Positions 1 through 8,758 of a stretch of 64,000 nucleotides of DNA are shown here, in pieces. The notes under the pieces are model-generated. The model saw only the letters and a list, made by a program, of their open reading frames with translations. It was not told where the DNA came from and made no database searches. The DNA lies in assembly GCA_016703325.1 (NCBI GenBank), contig JADJCH010000002.1, positions 192,980 through 256,979 of the forward strand, in the 5' to 3' direction. A program made the translations under genes and the position numbers. Numbering within the stretch: the stretch's first letter is position 1; each line of letters opens with the position of its first letter. Source of the stretch: Burkholderiales bacterium. GTDB lineage: Bacteria; Pseudomonadota; Gammaproteobacteria; Burkholderiales; Burkholderiaceae_C.

Positions 1-1
1 G

Positions 2-691
2 CTGCGACGCGTGGTGGCGGCGCGTGAGGACCTGCGCTGGCGCCTGCAGGCCGACAGTGCGCCGCTGCTGATGGGGCTGGCGCAGCATCTGGAGCGGGCC
101 CACGGGCTGGGTGCGCAGCCGGCGCTGTGGTTCGACCGGCCCAAGGGTTGGCTGCACGGTGCGGCGCGGGACCTGAGTGCGCTGCTGTTCGGCCGCCGGG
201 CCGCTGCCCTGGTCGGGCTGTCCTGGCGCTGTGAACGCCCGCTGGAGCTGGACTGGCTGGCCCCGCAGGTGCACCCGCATGCGTCGCAGTGGCCCGGGGA
301 AGTCCTGAAGGCGGTGGAGGTGATCCGGCAGCGGCTGCGCCGCATCGCCACGCAACGGGGTATCGATTGGAGCGAGGCCAGGGCGGTGATCTGGGGCGGC
401 TGGCGCGATGTCACCCACATCGACGACAGCTGGTGCCGCTGGCGGCTGGAGACGCACACGCCCTTCACACGGCTGGACAGCTGGATCAACAACGCTCGTG
501 AGCTGCGCGACGATGCCGACCACGACTGGTTGCCCATCCCCTGGTGGCCGGATGCGAGCCTCGAGCAGCGCGGGCCCGGGTGGCGGCGGGTCGGCTGGTT
601 CGAGCCGTGGCGGCGGATGATCCGCTGGCGCTCCAAGGCCTTTGCGCGGCGGGTGGCGGGTTGGGAGTCGTCGGAGCGGGGCGGCAGGTGA
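2..691 (+). CDS. Hypothetical protein, 5' end probably outside the window
   Basis: The reading frame is open to the left edge of the window, and the first in-window start codon is a GTG at 11 without a clear ribosome binding site, so the gene probably starts upstream. About 226 residues are visible. The product is rich in Trp and Arg, has no signal peptide or membrane segment, and matches no family I recognise. Its TGA stop overlaps an ATG (TGATG at 689-693) that lies in frame with the following antitoxin gene, so the two may be translated together. Function unknown. Confidence 0.55.
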   Translation: MRRVVAAREDLRWRLQADSAPLLMGLAQHLERAHGLGAQPALWFDRPKGWLHGAARDLSALLFGRRAAALVGLSWRCERPLELDWLAPQVHPHASQWPGEVLKAVEVIRQRLRRIATQRGIDWSEARAVIWGGWRDVTHIDDSWCRWRLETHTPFTRLDSWINNARELRDDADHDWLPIPWWPDASLEQRGPGWRRVGWFEPWRRMIRWRSKAFARRVAGWESSERGGR

Positions 692-726
692 TGCGTCAGA
701 GCCGATTTGATGCTAGCCTGACCGGC

Positions 727-966
727 ATGCGCACCACCCTCAACATCGAAGACGACGCCCTGCTTGCCGCCCGTTTGCATGCTCAGCGCGAGCGTGTATC
801 GCTGGGTGAAGCCGTTTCGCAACTCCTGCGTCGAGGTGCGGCGCAGCCGAGTGCTGCAGATCCGACCCAGCCGCCGTTGCGAGGGCGTTTTGCGCTGCTG
901 CCGCAGCGTGACGAGGTCATCACCACGCAGCACGTGCGCGAGTTGATGGAGCGCGAGGGCCTGTGA
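727..966 (+). CDS. VapB-type antitoxin of a type II toxin-antitoxin pair
   Basis: This is a 79-residue protein beginning MRTTLNIEDDALL, the usual N-terminus of VapB/CopG-like ribbon-helix-helix antitoxins, which bind DNA as dimers and neutralise a partner toxin through the C-terminal half. I chose the ATG at 727 because homologues start with this motif. An in-frame ATG at 691 would add 12 residues and overlap the stop of the preceding gene. The stop overlaps the GTG start of the next gene by 4 nt (GTGA), the normal arrangement for an antitoxin-toxin operon. Autorepression is usual in the family, but no operator was identified. Confidence 0.8.
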   Translation: MRTTLNIEDDALLAARLHAQRERVSLGEAVSQLLRRGAAQPSAADPTQPPLRGRFALLPQRDEVITTQHVRELMEREGL

Positions 967-1421
967 GCTTGGCTGCGGAAACGACGCCATTGCGCTGCCT
1001 GCTGGACGTGAACGTCTGGATCGCGCTGTTCGACGATGCACACCAGTTCTCGGGACGGGCCAATGCGTTCATCGACTCGCCTGGTCTGCAGGTGGCGACC
1101 TGCCCCTTGGTGGAAAACGGTGTCATCCGTGTGATGAGCATGCCGGCTTATGCGCGCCGAGGCGGCTTGCCGATGCAACGGGTTCGGCAGCGGCTCCAGG
1201 AGGCTTGTCGCAGCCTGGACCACGCATTCTGGCCCGACGACGTGAGTCTGCGAGACGATTCGCGGGTGGACTTCAGCCGCGTGCAGGGTCACAACCAGAT
1301 CACCGATCTCTACCTGCTGGCCCTGGCAGTGCAACACGGGGGCTGCCTGGTCACCCTGGATCAGGCCATTTCCCTGTCGAGCGTGCCGGGTGCCCGGCCG
1401 GAGCACCTGCGGCTGCTCTGA
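963..1421 (+). CDS. PIN-domain toxin, VapC family
   Basis: This 152-residue PIN-domain protein would act as a Mg-dependent ribonuclease toxin. The acidic residues expected of the active site are visible: Asp in LLDVNVWIALFD near residue 15, Glu in PLVENGVIRVM near residue 57, and Asp residues in ITDLYLLAL and LVTLDQA near the C-terminus. The GTG start overlaps the antitoxin stop, consistent with translational coupling. Family knowledge predicts inhibition of translation by cleavage of tRNA or other RNA when free of antitoxin; the actual target cannot be read from the sequence. Confidence 0.85.
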   Translation: MSLAAETTPLRCLLDVNVWIALFDDAHQFSGRANAFIDSPGLQVATCPLVENGVIRVMSMPAYARRGGLPMQRVRQRLQEACRSLDHAFWPDDVSLRDDSRVDFSRVQGHNQITDLYLLALAVQHGGCLVTLDQAISLSSVPGARPEHLRLL

Positions 1422-1472
1422 CGGCGACGGGCAGTGGGGGCCATGCGCCTCGCTGGCGGGTACCGCGTCGCT

Positions 1473-1961
1473 TCAATCCCTGAAGTTGTTGAAACTCAGC
1501 GGCATCTCGTCGACTTCCTTCTTCAGCAGCGCCATCGCGGCCTGCAGGTCGTCGCGTTTGGCGCCGGTGACGCGCACGGTGTCGCCCTGGATGCTGGCCT
1601 GGACCTTCATCTTGCTGTCCTTGATGGCCTTCTGGATCTTCTTGGCCAGGTCGCTTTCGATGCCCGCCTTGACCACGACCTTCTGCTTGAGCTTGTCGTG
1701 GCTCATCTTCTCGGGTTTGGCGCTGGTGTCCAGGAAGCGCACGTCCACGCCGCGTTTGGTCATCTTGGCCAGCAGGATGTCGGTGACCTGCTGCAGCTGG
1801 AAGTCGTTGTCGGCGTGCAGCGTCAGCTCCTTGTCCTTCTGTTCGATGCGGGCGTCGCTGCCCTTGAAGTCGAAGCGGGTGCCGATTTCCTTGTTGGACT
1901 GGTCGATGGCGTTCTTGACCTCGACCAGATTGGGTTCGAGGACGGTGTCGAAGCTGGGCAT
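1473..1961 (-). CDS. yajQ: YajQ family nucleotide-binding protein
   Basis: At 162 residues this protein has the standard length of the YajQ/UPF0234 family. The N-terminus MPSFDTVLEPNLVEVKNA and the C-terminus ending PLSFNNFRD are the conserved family ends. Family members have two ferredoxin-like domains and bind nucleotides; in Xanthomonas a relative is a cyclic-di-GMP effector. It converges with the vapC-like gene and is divergent from murB, with only 55 bp to the murB start, so the two promoters must share that gap. Confidence 0.95.
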   Translation of the reverse strand: MPSFDTVLEPNLVEVKNAIDQSNKEIGTRFDFKGSDARIEQKDKELTLHADNDFQLQQVTDILLAKMTKRGVDVRFLDTSAKPEKMSHDKLKQKVVVKAGIESDLAKKIQKAIKDSKMKVQASIQGDTVRVTGAKRDDLQAAMALLKKEVDEMPLSFNNFRD

Positions 1962-2016
1962 GGACTGACTCTCTGCCCTGGAGGGGGCGCAGTGTGGGAT
2001 CGGTCAAAATTCTGCC

Positions 2017-3042
2017 ATGCACATCGAGACCGCCATTTCCCTCAGAGACTGCAACACCTTCGGCCTGCCGGCGACGGCGGCGACGCTGGTGCGCATCACC
2101 TCGGAGGCGGACGTGCGCCAGGTGGTCAACCACCCGGAGCTCGGCCCGGCGCCGAAGTTCATCCTCGGCGGCGGCAGCAATGTGGTGTTCACCCGCGATG
2201 TGACTGCCTGCCTGCTGAAGGTGGAGATCACCGGCCTGCGGGTGGTGGAGGAGCGCGCCGATGCGGTGATCGTGGAGGCCGGTGCCGGCGTGCGCTGGCA
2301 CGACCTGGTGGCCTGGACGCTGGGGCAGGGCCTGCCCGGCCTGGAGAACCTGGCGCTGATCCCCGGCACGGTGGGGGCCGCCCCGGTGCAGAACATCGGC
2401 GCCTACGGGCTGGAGCTGGCCGACCGCTTCGATTCGCTGGATGCGGTGGACCTGATCTCCGGGCGCAGCGTCACGCTGGACCGGGCGCGCTGCCGCTTCG
2501 GCTACCGCGACAGCGTGTTCAAGCGGGAGCTGGCCGGCAAGAGCCTGATCACCCGGGTGCGCCTGCGCCTGCCGCGACCCTGGCAGCCGGTGCTGGAGTA
2601 CCTGGACCTGCAGCGCAAATGTGAGGAGGCCGGCTTCATCGAGGGCCGGCTGCCCGGCGCCCGCCAGGTGTTCGACTGGGTCTGCGAGATCCGCCGCGCC
2701 AAGCTGCCGGATCCGGCCGTCATCGGCAATGCCGGCAGCTTCTTCAAGAACCCGGTGGTGTCACTCGAACAGTGCCGCGACATCATCGCCCGCGACCCGC
2801 ACCTGGTGCACTACCCGATGGACGACGGCCAGTTCAAGCTGGCGGCCGGCTGGCTGATCGACGCCTGCGGCTGGAAGGGCAAGAGCGTCGGCGCGGCTGC
2901 GGTGTACGAGAAGCAGGCCCTGGTGCTGGTCAACCGCGGCGGGGCCAGCGGCGGCGAGGTGATGACGCTGGCGCGGGCGATCCAGGAGAGTGTCTACGGG
3001 CGCTTCGGCATTCGGCTGGAGCCGGAACCCATCGTGGTCTGA
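2017..3042 (+). CDS. murB: UDP-N-acetylenolpyruvoylglucosamine reductase MurB
   Basis: MurB carries out the second committed step of peptidoglycan precursor synthesis in the cytoplasm: NADPH- and FAD-dependent reduction of enolpyruvyl-UDP-GlcNAc to UDP-MurNAc. At 341 residues it matches the long E. coli-type enzyme. Visible motifs are the FAD-binding ILGGGSNVVF near residue 50, GLENLALIPGTVGAAPVQN near residue 110, and GNAGSFFKNP, which holds the catalytic Ser, near residue 230. A Glu near the C-terminus in RLEPEP fits the family's second catalytic residue. The gene is complete and appears to be transcribed alone. Confidence 0.97.
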   Translation: MHIETAISLRDCNTFGLPATAATLVRITSEADVRQVVNHPELGPAPKFILGGGSNVVFTRDVTACLLKVEITGLRVVEERADAVIVEAGAGVRWHDLVAWTLGQGLPGLENLALIPGTVGAAPVQNIGAYGLELADRFDSLDAVDLISGRSVTLDRARCRFGYRDSVFKRELAGKSLITRVRLRLPRPWQPVLEYLDLQRKCEEAGFIEGRLPGARQVFDWVCEIRRAKLPDPAVIGNAGSFFKNPVVSLEQCRDIIARDPHLVHYPMDDGQFKLAAGWLIDACGWKGKSVGAAAVYEKQALVLVNRGGASGGEVMTLARAIQESVYGRFGIRLEPEPIVV

Positions 3043-3060
3043 GGACCTGCCGGTTCAGAC

Positions 3061-4350
3061 CTACTTCCGCTCGACCAGGGTCGGCGCCAGCCCTTTGAGC
3101 TTCTCGCGCAGGCGCTGGCCGAAGGTGGCGGCCTCCTCGCGGGTTTCGAAGGGGCCGGCCTGGATCTTGTGCTGCTTCGATTCCTGGAACATGGTCAGCA
3201 GCGGGTCCAGCCCGTGCAGCAGCTCCCCCAGGCGGCGGTAGAAGCCGTCGGCATGGTCCTGGGTTGAGAAGCTGCCCAGCTGCAGCCACCAGCCGCGGCC
3301 GGCCTGGGTGCCGGCGCGCTCCTGCTGCAATGTGTGCAGGACCGCTGGGGGTTCATGCAGGTCGGTCGCCGCAGCAGGGGTGGCAGGCAGCTCGGCGAGG
3401 GCCAGCTGCCGGGCGCTGCTGTCCAGCACCGGCGCCAGTTCGGCCGGAGGGCCGTCCGAGCGGGGGCGGCTCCTGCGGTCCGGTTGGCGAGCCAGGACCC
3501 GGGATTCGCGCGGGCCGAAGGTGTTGATCGGCTGCAGCCGGGTGGCTGAGCTGTCGCCCAGGCGTTCGCCGCCGATGTCGTAGCCCGGCGCCGCGCTGGT
3601 GTTGCGCTTCCATTCACCGGAGCGGATGGCCTCGTGGGTGATGCGCTCGATCTGCACCGTGGCCACCCCGCGCAGCAGATCGAGTTTGGCCGCGGCGGCC
3701 CAGGACAGGTCGATGATGCGGTCGCGGCTGAACGGTCCGCGGTCGTTGATGCGCACGATCACCGAGTGGCCGTTCTTCGGGTTGGTGACCCGGGCGTAGC
3801 TGGGGATCGGCAGGGTGACATGGGCCGCGGTCATGCCCCAGAGGTTGTAGACCTCGCCGCTGGCGGTGCGCCGGCCGTGGAACTTCTTGCCGTACCAGGA
3901 GGCCAGGCCGGTCTGCTTCCATTCGACGTCGTCCGTCTCCGGCACGTAGGTCCAGCCGCCGATGGCATAGGGCTTGTTGGGGCCCTTCGGACGGATGGGT
4001 TCGACCACCGGCTCCGGGTCCGGGATGTTGAGCAGCTCCGGTCTGGGCAGCGCGGGCAGGATGTCGCGGGGCAGCTCGGGCGGGCCATCGGCACCGGACG
4101 GCGCTGCGGCTGCGGCCGATTCCGCTGGAGCTGCAGGGTTCTGCAGGGTCGGGGCGGGCACAGCGGGCCGTGGGGCCGGCGCGGCGGCGGGCCGTTCGGC
4201 AGGCCGCTGCGGTGCCGGTGGGGTGCTGCCGCAGGCGGTCAGCAAGGCGGCCAGCGCCAGCACCGCCGGGCCGAAAACCGTCGATCGCGTTGCCGCCCCC
4301 GTCCGGAGACAGAGGGGCGAAGCGGCGGGGTGGGGTGAAGGCCTGGACAT
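3061..4350 (-). CDS. rlpA: Septal ring lytic transglycosylase RlpA, lipoprotein with SPOR domain
   Basis: RlpA is an outer-membrane lipoprotein that cleaves denuded peptidoglycan strands at the division septum. The chosen start at 4350 gives 429 residues; an ATG at 4371 is also possible. The N-terminus has a hydrophobic segment and a lipobox (LALAALLTACG), followed by a Pro/Ala-rich linker to about residue 130. The double-psi beta-barrel domain carries GLASWYGKKFHGRRTASGE and NDRGPFSRDRIIDLS. A SPOR domain follows at the C-terminus and should target septal glycan. The reading frame stays open far upstream of the lipobox, but that extension overlaps the neighbouring gene and is rejected. Confidence 0.92.
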   Translation of the reverse strand: MSRPSPHPAASPLCLRTGAATRSTVFGPAVLALAALLTACGSTPPAPQRPAERPAAAPAPRPAVPAPTLQNPAAPAESAAAAAPSGADGPPELPRDILPALPRPELLNIPDPEPVVEPIRPKGPNKPYAIGGWTYVPETDDVEWKQTGLASWYGKKFHGRRTASGEVYNLWGMTAAHVTLPIPSYARVTNPKNGHSVIVRINDRGPFSRDRIIDLSWAAAAKLDLLRGVATVQIERITHEAIRSGEWKRNTSAAPGYDIGGERLGDSSATRLQPINTFGPRESRVLARQPDRRSRPRSDGPPAELAPVLDSSARQLALAELPATPAAATDLHEPPAVLHTLQQERAGTQAGRGWWLQLGSFSTQDHADGFYRRLGELLHGLDPLLTMFQESKQHKIQAGPFETREEAATFGQRLREKLKGLAPTLVERK

Positions 4351-4441
4351 CGGGCCGCACTTTAGCGCCATCACCGCCGTGTTGCCCATCCCGGGACGTG
4401 GCTTGTGCACGGCCGCATTGCACCCTGTGAGTTTGCTGCGA

Positions 4442-5548
4442 TCAACAGTTCTCAGTCGTCGGGCTCCAGACCGGGTAGTCGGTGTAGCCCGCCGCGCCGC
4501 CGCCGTAGAGCGTCTCGCGCTGCAGGGGGGCCAGCGGGTGGCCTTGGCGCAGCCGCAGCGACAGATCCGGGTTGGAGATGAAGGGCCGGCCGAAGGCCAC
4601 CAGGTCGGCACGCCCCTCGGCGATGGCGGCTTCGGCCATCTCGGCGCTGTAGCCGTTGTTGACCATCCAGGTGCTGCGGCAGCGCCGGCGCAGCTGTTCA
4701 TAGTCGAAGGGTGCGTAGTCGCGTGCACCGCCGGTCTGGCCCTCGACGACGTGCACGTACAGCAGGCCCAGCTCGCCCAGCATGTCGCCCACCGCGTTGA
4801 ACAGGGCCTGGGGGTCGCTGTCCAGTGCGGCGTCGTTGGCGGGGGTTACCGGGCTGAGGCGGATGGCCGTGCGGCCCGCGCCGATGGCGCCGGTGACCGC
4901 CTGCATCACCTCGGCCAGGAAACGCAGACGGTGGGTGATGGGTCCGCCGTAGGCATCGTCGCGGTCGTTGATGCGGTCGCGCAGGAACTGCTCGACCAGG
5001 TAACCGTTGGCGGCGTGGATCTCCACCCCGTCGAATCCGGCCTGCACCGCACAGCGGGCGGCGCGGGCGTAGTCGGCCACGATGCCGGCGATCTCCTGCA
5101 CACCCAGCGCCCGGGGTGCGGACACATCGGCGAAGCCGCCGGCGATGTAGGTTTTGCTGCGCGCGGCCTGTGCGGTGGATGACACCGGTTGCGCGCCGCC
5201 GGGCAGTAGAGAAGTATGCGAGATGCGGCCCACGTGCCAGATCTGCGCGACGATGCGTCCGCCCTCGGCATGCACCGCATCGGTCACCCGGCGCCAGCCG
5301 GCCACCTGCTCCGGGGTGTAGATCCCCGGTGTGTCCAGGTAGCCATGCGCCATCGGGCCAATCGGGGTGCCTTCGCTCACGATCAGCGCGGCGCCGCTGG
5401 CCGGGTTGGCGCGCTGGCGGTAGTAGTCCACCATCAAATCGTTGGGCACCTGGCCCACCGCGCGGTTGCGGGTGAGGGGGGCCATCACCACCCGGTGCGG
5501 CAGGTCGAGGTGGGCGCTGTGAAAGGGAGAGAAGAGCTGCGAGGTCAT
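4442..5548 (-). CDS. Alkene reductase, Old Yellow Enzyme family (NemA-like)
   Basis: This is a 368-residue FMN-dependent ene-reductase of the NemA/OYE family, which reduces activated C=C bonds of enals, enones, maleimides or nitroesters with NAD(P)H. Evidence is the FMN-binding N-terminus (VVMAPLTRNRA), the substrate-binding HxxN pair in GVEIHAANGYLVEQFLRD near residue 180, and the C-terminal FGRPFISNPDL phosphate-binding region. It lies 91 bp upstream of rlpA on the same strand and may share its transcript, though no functional link is evident. The physiological substrate is unknown. Confidence 0.93.
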   Translation of the reverse strand: MTSQLFSPFHSAHLDLPHRVVMAPLTRNRAVGQVPNDLMVDYYRQRANPASGAALIVSEGTPIGPMAHGYLDTPGIYTPEQVAGWRRVTDAVHAEGGRIVAQIWHVGRISHTSLLPGGAQPVSSTAQAARSKTYIAGGFADVSAPRALGVQEIAGIVADYARAARCAVQAGFDGVEIHAANGYLVEQFLRDRINDRDDAYGGPITHRLRFLAEVMQAVTGAIGAGRTAIRLSPVTPANDAALDSDPQALFNAVGDMLGELGLLYVHVVEGQTGGARDYAPFDYEQLRRRCRSTWMVNNGYSAEMAEAAIAEGRADLVAFGRPFISNPDLSLRLRQGHPLAPLQRETLYGGGAAGYTDYPVWSPTTENC

Positions 5549-5864
5549 GCCTGGATCATGTCCTGAGAATGTGTCGAGGGTTGCCGAAGCGGGCGGACTG
5601 CATCGGGATGTTGCCGCCGGGCCCGGTGCAGTTGTAACCGCGGCGGGCCGTGGGGGTGGTCGCCTCGGCGACCCGATGCCGAATCGTCCACGGCGGAAAC
5701 ACCCGGCAGGGTGATCAGATCGTGAAATGGGTCACGAAATACCCGCCCAGGAAGCGGTGCCGAGTCTCTCAGGCGTAAGGCCCGGTGTCCTTGCCGATCG
5801 ATACGCGGGCCATCGAAGGCGCTTCGACCATGGCGACATCCGAACTGAGCCGAGGTGTTCCGCC
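5549..5864. other. Divergent intergenic region, 316 bp
   Basis: This stretch lies between the alkene reductase (minus strand) and the beta-helix lipoprotein (plus strand) and must hold promoters for both. I see no convincing small gene. A CTCTCAGG string at 5766-5773 recalls the core of glycine riboswitches, but the other conserved parts are missing. Short inverted repeats such as GGGT...ACCC near 5730-5750 are too weak to name. Confidence 0.4.
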
Positions 5865-8147
5865 ATGTCCCCATCGTCTTCGCCCACCACGCCGCGCCTG
5901 CGGTTGCTCCACATCGCCCTGCTGGGGGCCTGTGCCGCCCTGGCCGCCTGCGGAGGAGGGCAGACCGACGCAGGCACCGAGTCTTCGCCGGCAGCACAGG
6001 AGGTCAACGCCGCTGACGGCGACGCTGCCACGAACGAGGAGTACGGCGTGGGCGCCAACGCGGCGGCCGTCGAGTCGGACGCAGCCGCTGCCCCTGCGGT
6101 CGCCACGGCCGGTACCGAGGACAGCGCTGCCACGTTCCCGCTGGCCACGGCCGCACTGGTGGGCACGGCCGCGGTCGACCCGGCCAACGTCTCGGTGCCC
6201 GGCACCGTCACCACCCCCAACCCGACGCTGCAGAACATCACCGTCGAGTGGGCCTTCACCGGGGACGCCAACGCCAATGCGGTGGTCAACGTGCGCTACC
6301 GCAAGACCGGCAGCAGCACCTGGAGCAACAGCCTGCCGCTGCGCCGCATCTCGGCTGGAACCACCCAGGGCAAGAGCTGGGCCACGCGTCACTCCGGCAG
6401 CGTGTTCGACCTGCAGCCGGCCACCGCCTACGACATCGAGCTGGCCCTGGTGGACGCCGACGGCGGCAGCAGCACCCGCACCGTGAACGTCACCACCCGG
6501 GCGGTGCCCGCGCCGATGGCCGGTGCGCCGATCAAACCGGCCACGCCCTCCACCTTCAAGACGGTGATGGCCGCCGCGCAGTCGGGCGACATCATCGAGC
6601 TGGCCGCCGGCACCTACACCTCGTTCACCGTCAGCAAGGACGGCAGCGAGGCCAAACCCATCGTGATCCGCCCGGCCACCGGCGTGGCGCGCAGCGCGGT
6701 GGTGGTCAGCGGTGAGCTGTCGCTGATCGGTCGCAAGTACGTGCAGATCCGCGGGCTCACGGTCAATGGCCGCATCCGCTACAACTCATCGCTGGGACTG
6801 GCCATCGTGGGCAACCAGGTGAACGCCCAGACCTCGGTGGGCAACGGCGACGGCATCGTCACCTGGAACGCCTCCGAAAACGCCTACATCGCCGACAACA
6901 CCGTGGTCGGCACCACGCTCTGGAACACTGCAGCGCTCGGCAACAACGGCGCCAACCGTGGCGAAGGCATCCTGGTGGCTGGCCCGGGCCATGTGGTGAT
7001 GAACAACCGGGTGCGGGGCTTCCGCGACAACATCTCGCTGCTGGAGGACAGTGGTGCCGTGCGGCAGTACAGCATCGACATCCTCAACAACGAGATCAGC
7101 GAAGCGGCCGATGACGGCATCGAGGCGGACTTCTGCTTCCACAACTGCCGCATCATGCGCAACCGGCTGACCAACACCTTCATCGCCATGTCCTCGCAGC
7201 CGGGGCTGGGCGGGCCGACCTGGTTCATCCGCAACGTGGCCTACAACGTGGCCCACGTGGCCTTCAAGCTCTACCGCACCTCCTACGGCGACGTGCTTCT
7301 GCACAACACCGTGGTCAAGAACGGTGACGGCCTGGCGGCCTACCCAGGGGTGCCGATCCACAACCTTTACAGCCGCAACAACCTCTTCATCGGCGGGCCC
7401 GGGGCCAGCTGGGGCGGCTACTCGGCCGGCAGCGGCAAGGTGATCGCGCTGGAGACGCTCAACACCGCCAACTCATCGCTGGACCACGACGCGCTGGGCT
7501 CCACCCTGGGCAGCTTCGACTCGCGCATGGGCAGCATCCGCACCAGCACGCTGGCCGACCTGCGCGCCAAGACCACGCAGAAGAACGCGGTGCAGGTGGG
7601 TCTGGGCGCCTTTGCGGCCAGCATCGCCTTTCCGTCGGCGGCCATGACCTCGTTCACCCCGCCCGACCTGCGGCTGAAGTCCGGCGGCGGCGCCACCGAC
7701 GTCGGCCAGGTCCTGCCCGGCATCAACGACGGCTTCAGCGGCACCAAGCCAGATGCCGGGGCCTATGAACTGGGTGCGGCGCTGCCGGTGTACGGGCCGC
7801 GGATCGCCTGTGAACGGGGGGGAACCCCCCCCGGCCGCCGTCCCACCCCCCGGGGGCCGCGCTTTGTGGCGGGGGGCGGGCGGGGGGCGGGGGGGGGGGG
7901 GGGGGGGGGGCGGGGGGGGGGGGGGGGGGGGGGTCCCTCGGTCCGGCCGGTCGGTCCCGCGCTGGCGCTCGGAGGGGCGCCTCAGGCCCCCAGCTCCACC
8001 CACACCGGGGCGTGGTCGCTGGGCCGCTCATTCTTGCGGGGCACCTTGTCGATGCTGCAGGCCGTCACCCGGGGGCGCAGCGCCTCGCCGACCAGGATGT
8101 GGTCGATGCGCAGGCCCTGGTTCTTGCGGAAGGCCAGGTTGCGGTAG
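5865..8147 (+). CDS. Right-handed beta-helix lipoprotein with fibronectin III domain; 3' end unreliable
   Basis: The start at 5865 precedes a lipoprotein signal (LLGACAALAACGGG). An Ala-rich linker follows, then a fibronectin III-like domain at about residues 120-220 (VEWAFTGD, YDIELALVDADGG), then a long parallel beta-helix region (from about 230 to 640) like those of chondroitinase B or alginate lyase-like proteins (AGTYTSFTVSKDG, YIADNTVVGT, IDILNNEIS). A polysaccharide-binding or lyase role at the cell surface is plausible but unproven. The recognisable protein ends near 7800 (DAGAYELG). Beyond that the frame reads through a 64-nt G-rich tract into the antisense of exonuclease III up to 8147, so the last roughly 115 codons are probably not real. 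Confidence 0.75.
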   Translation: MSPSSSPTTPRLRLLHIALLGACAALAACGGGQTDAGTESSPAAQEVNAADGDAATNEEYGVGANAAAVESDAAAAPAVATAGTEDSAATFPLATAALVGTAAVDPANVSVPGTVTTPNPTLQNITVEWAFTGDANANAVVNVRYRKTGSSTWSNSLPLRRISAGTTQGKSWATRHSGSVFDLQPATAYDIELALVDADGGSSTRTVNVTTRAVPAPMAGAPIKPATPSTFKTVMAAAQSGDIIELAAGTYTSFTVSKDGSEAKPIVIRPATGVARSAVVVSGELSLIGRKYVQIRGLTVNGRIRYNSSLGLAIVGNQVNAQTSVGNGDGIVTWNASENAYIADNTVVGTTLWNTAALGNNGANRGEGILVAGPGHVVMNNRVRGFRDNISLLEDSGAVRQYSIDILNNEISEAADDGIEADFCFHNCRIMRNRLTNTFIAMSSQPGLGGPTWFIRNVAYNVAHVAFKLYRTSYGDVLLHNTVVKNGDGLAAYPGVPIHNLYSRNNLFIGGPGASWGGYSAGSGKVIALETLNTANSSLDHDALGSTLGSFDSRMGSIRTSTLADLRAKTTQKNAVQVGLGAFAASIAFPSAAMTSFTPPDLRLKSGGGATDVGQVLPGINDGFSGTKPDAGAYELGAALPVYGPRIACERGGTPPGRRPTPRGPRFVAGGGRGAGGGGGGGRGGGGGGGPSVRPVGPALALGGAPQAPSSTHTGAWSLGRSFLRGTLSMLQAVTRGRSASPTRMWSMRRPWFLRKARLR
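7816..7832. repeat. G7-AA-C8 inverted repeat
   Basis: Seven G at 7816-7822, AA, then eight C at 7825-7832 form a near-perfect inverted repeat just before the poly-G tract, in the gap between two convergent genes. It sits where a bidirectional terminator would be expected, but there is no T run. Given the poly-G tract next to it, base accuracy here is doubtful. Confidence 0.4.
7870..7933. repeat. Poly-G tract of 64 nt
   Basis: The stretch is G apart from four single C interruptions (7877, 7881, 7888, 7911), including two uninterrupted runs of 22 G at 7889-7910 and 7912-7933. It lies between the end of the beta-helix gene and the end of exonuclease III. Such a tract is far outside normal genomic composition and resembles low-signal poly-G output of two-colour sequencing or a badly joined contig edge. 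A genuine G-quadruplex-forming repeat is the alternative. Confidence 0.85.
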
Positions 8148-8758
8148 TCCCACCAGCTCCAGCTCTTGGGGGGCTGTTCGAACAGGCGGAAGGCATCCAC
8201 CAGCCCCAGGCCGAGCAGGGCGCGGAAGTGGGTACGCTCCTCGTCGGTGCAGTGGATCTGCCCGGCCCAGGCGACCGGGTCGTAGACGTCGCGGTCCTCC
8301 GGCGCGATGTTGAAGTCGCCCATCAGCACCAGCTGCGGATTCGCTGCCAGCTCGTCGCGCAGCCAGGTGGTCAGCGCCTCCAGCCAGCCCATCTTGTAGG
8401 CGAACTTCTCGCTGCCTGGCGCCTGCCCGTTCGGGAAGTAACCGCCCACCACCCTCACACCGTCCACCGTTGCCGCAATCACCCGGGCCTGCTCGTCCGC
8501 GAAGCCGGGGATGTTCTTCACCACGTCCTGTGGGGCCTGCATCGTGGTGCGGCTGAGCAGCGCCACGCCGTTGTAGGTCTTCTGGCCATGGAAGGCGACC
8601 TGCCAGCCGGCCGCCTCGATCTCGGCGGCGGGGAACTTGTCGTCGGTGAGCTTGGTTTCCTGCAGCACCAGCACGTCGGGCTGCTGCTGCTCCAGCCAGG
8701 CCAGCAGCTGCGGCAGGCGCACGGCCAGGGAATTGACGTTCCAGGTGGCGAGTTTCAT
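7982..8758 (-). CDS. xth: Exodeoxyribonuclease III (AP endonuclease family)
   Basis: This 258-residue protein belongs to the exonuclease III/AP endonuclease superfamily, which repairs abasic sites and trims 3' ends in base excision repair. The start at 8758 gives the classic N-terminus MKLATWNVNSL. Metal-binding and catalytic motifs are present: VLQETKLTDDKFP near residue 35, VGGYFPNG near 108, LMGDFNIAPEDRDV near 150, LRIDHILVG near 220, and the final ERPSDHAPVWVEL. The ATG is preceded by AT-rich sequence, likely promoter. The gene converges with the beta-helix gene across the poly-G tract. Confidence 0.95.
   Translation of the reverse strand: MKLATWNVNSLAVRLPQLLAWLEQQQPDVLVLQETKLTDDKFPAAEIEAAGWQVAFHGQKTYNGVALLSRTTMQAPQDVVKNIPGFADEQARVIAATVDGVRVVGGYFPNGQAPGSEKFAYKMGWLEALTTWLRDELAANPQLVLMGDFNIAPEDRDVYDPVAWAGQIHCTDEERTHFRALLGLGLVDAFRLFEQPPKSWSWWDYRNLAFRKNQGLRIDHILVGEALRPRVTACSIDKVPRKNERPSDHAPVWVELGA

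Noticed and set aside
4351..4728. N-terminal extension of the RlpA frame to 4728
   Set aside because: The extension overlaps the alkene reductase coding region and precedes a clear lipoprotein signal, so translation should start at 4350 or 4371.
5740..5800. Glycine riboswitch-like core (CTCTCAGG at 5766-5773, then CGTAAGG) before the beta-helix lipoprotein gene
   Set aside because: The 5' GGAGAG element and the ACCGAAGG segment of the glycine aptamer are missing, and the downstream gene is not a glycine-related gene. A covariance model search (Rfam RF00504) would settle it.
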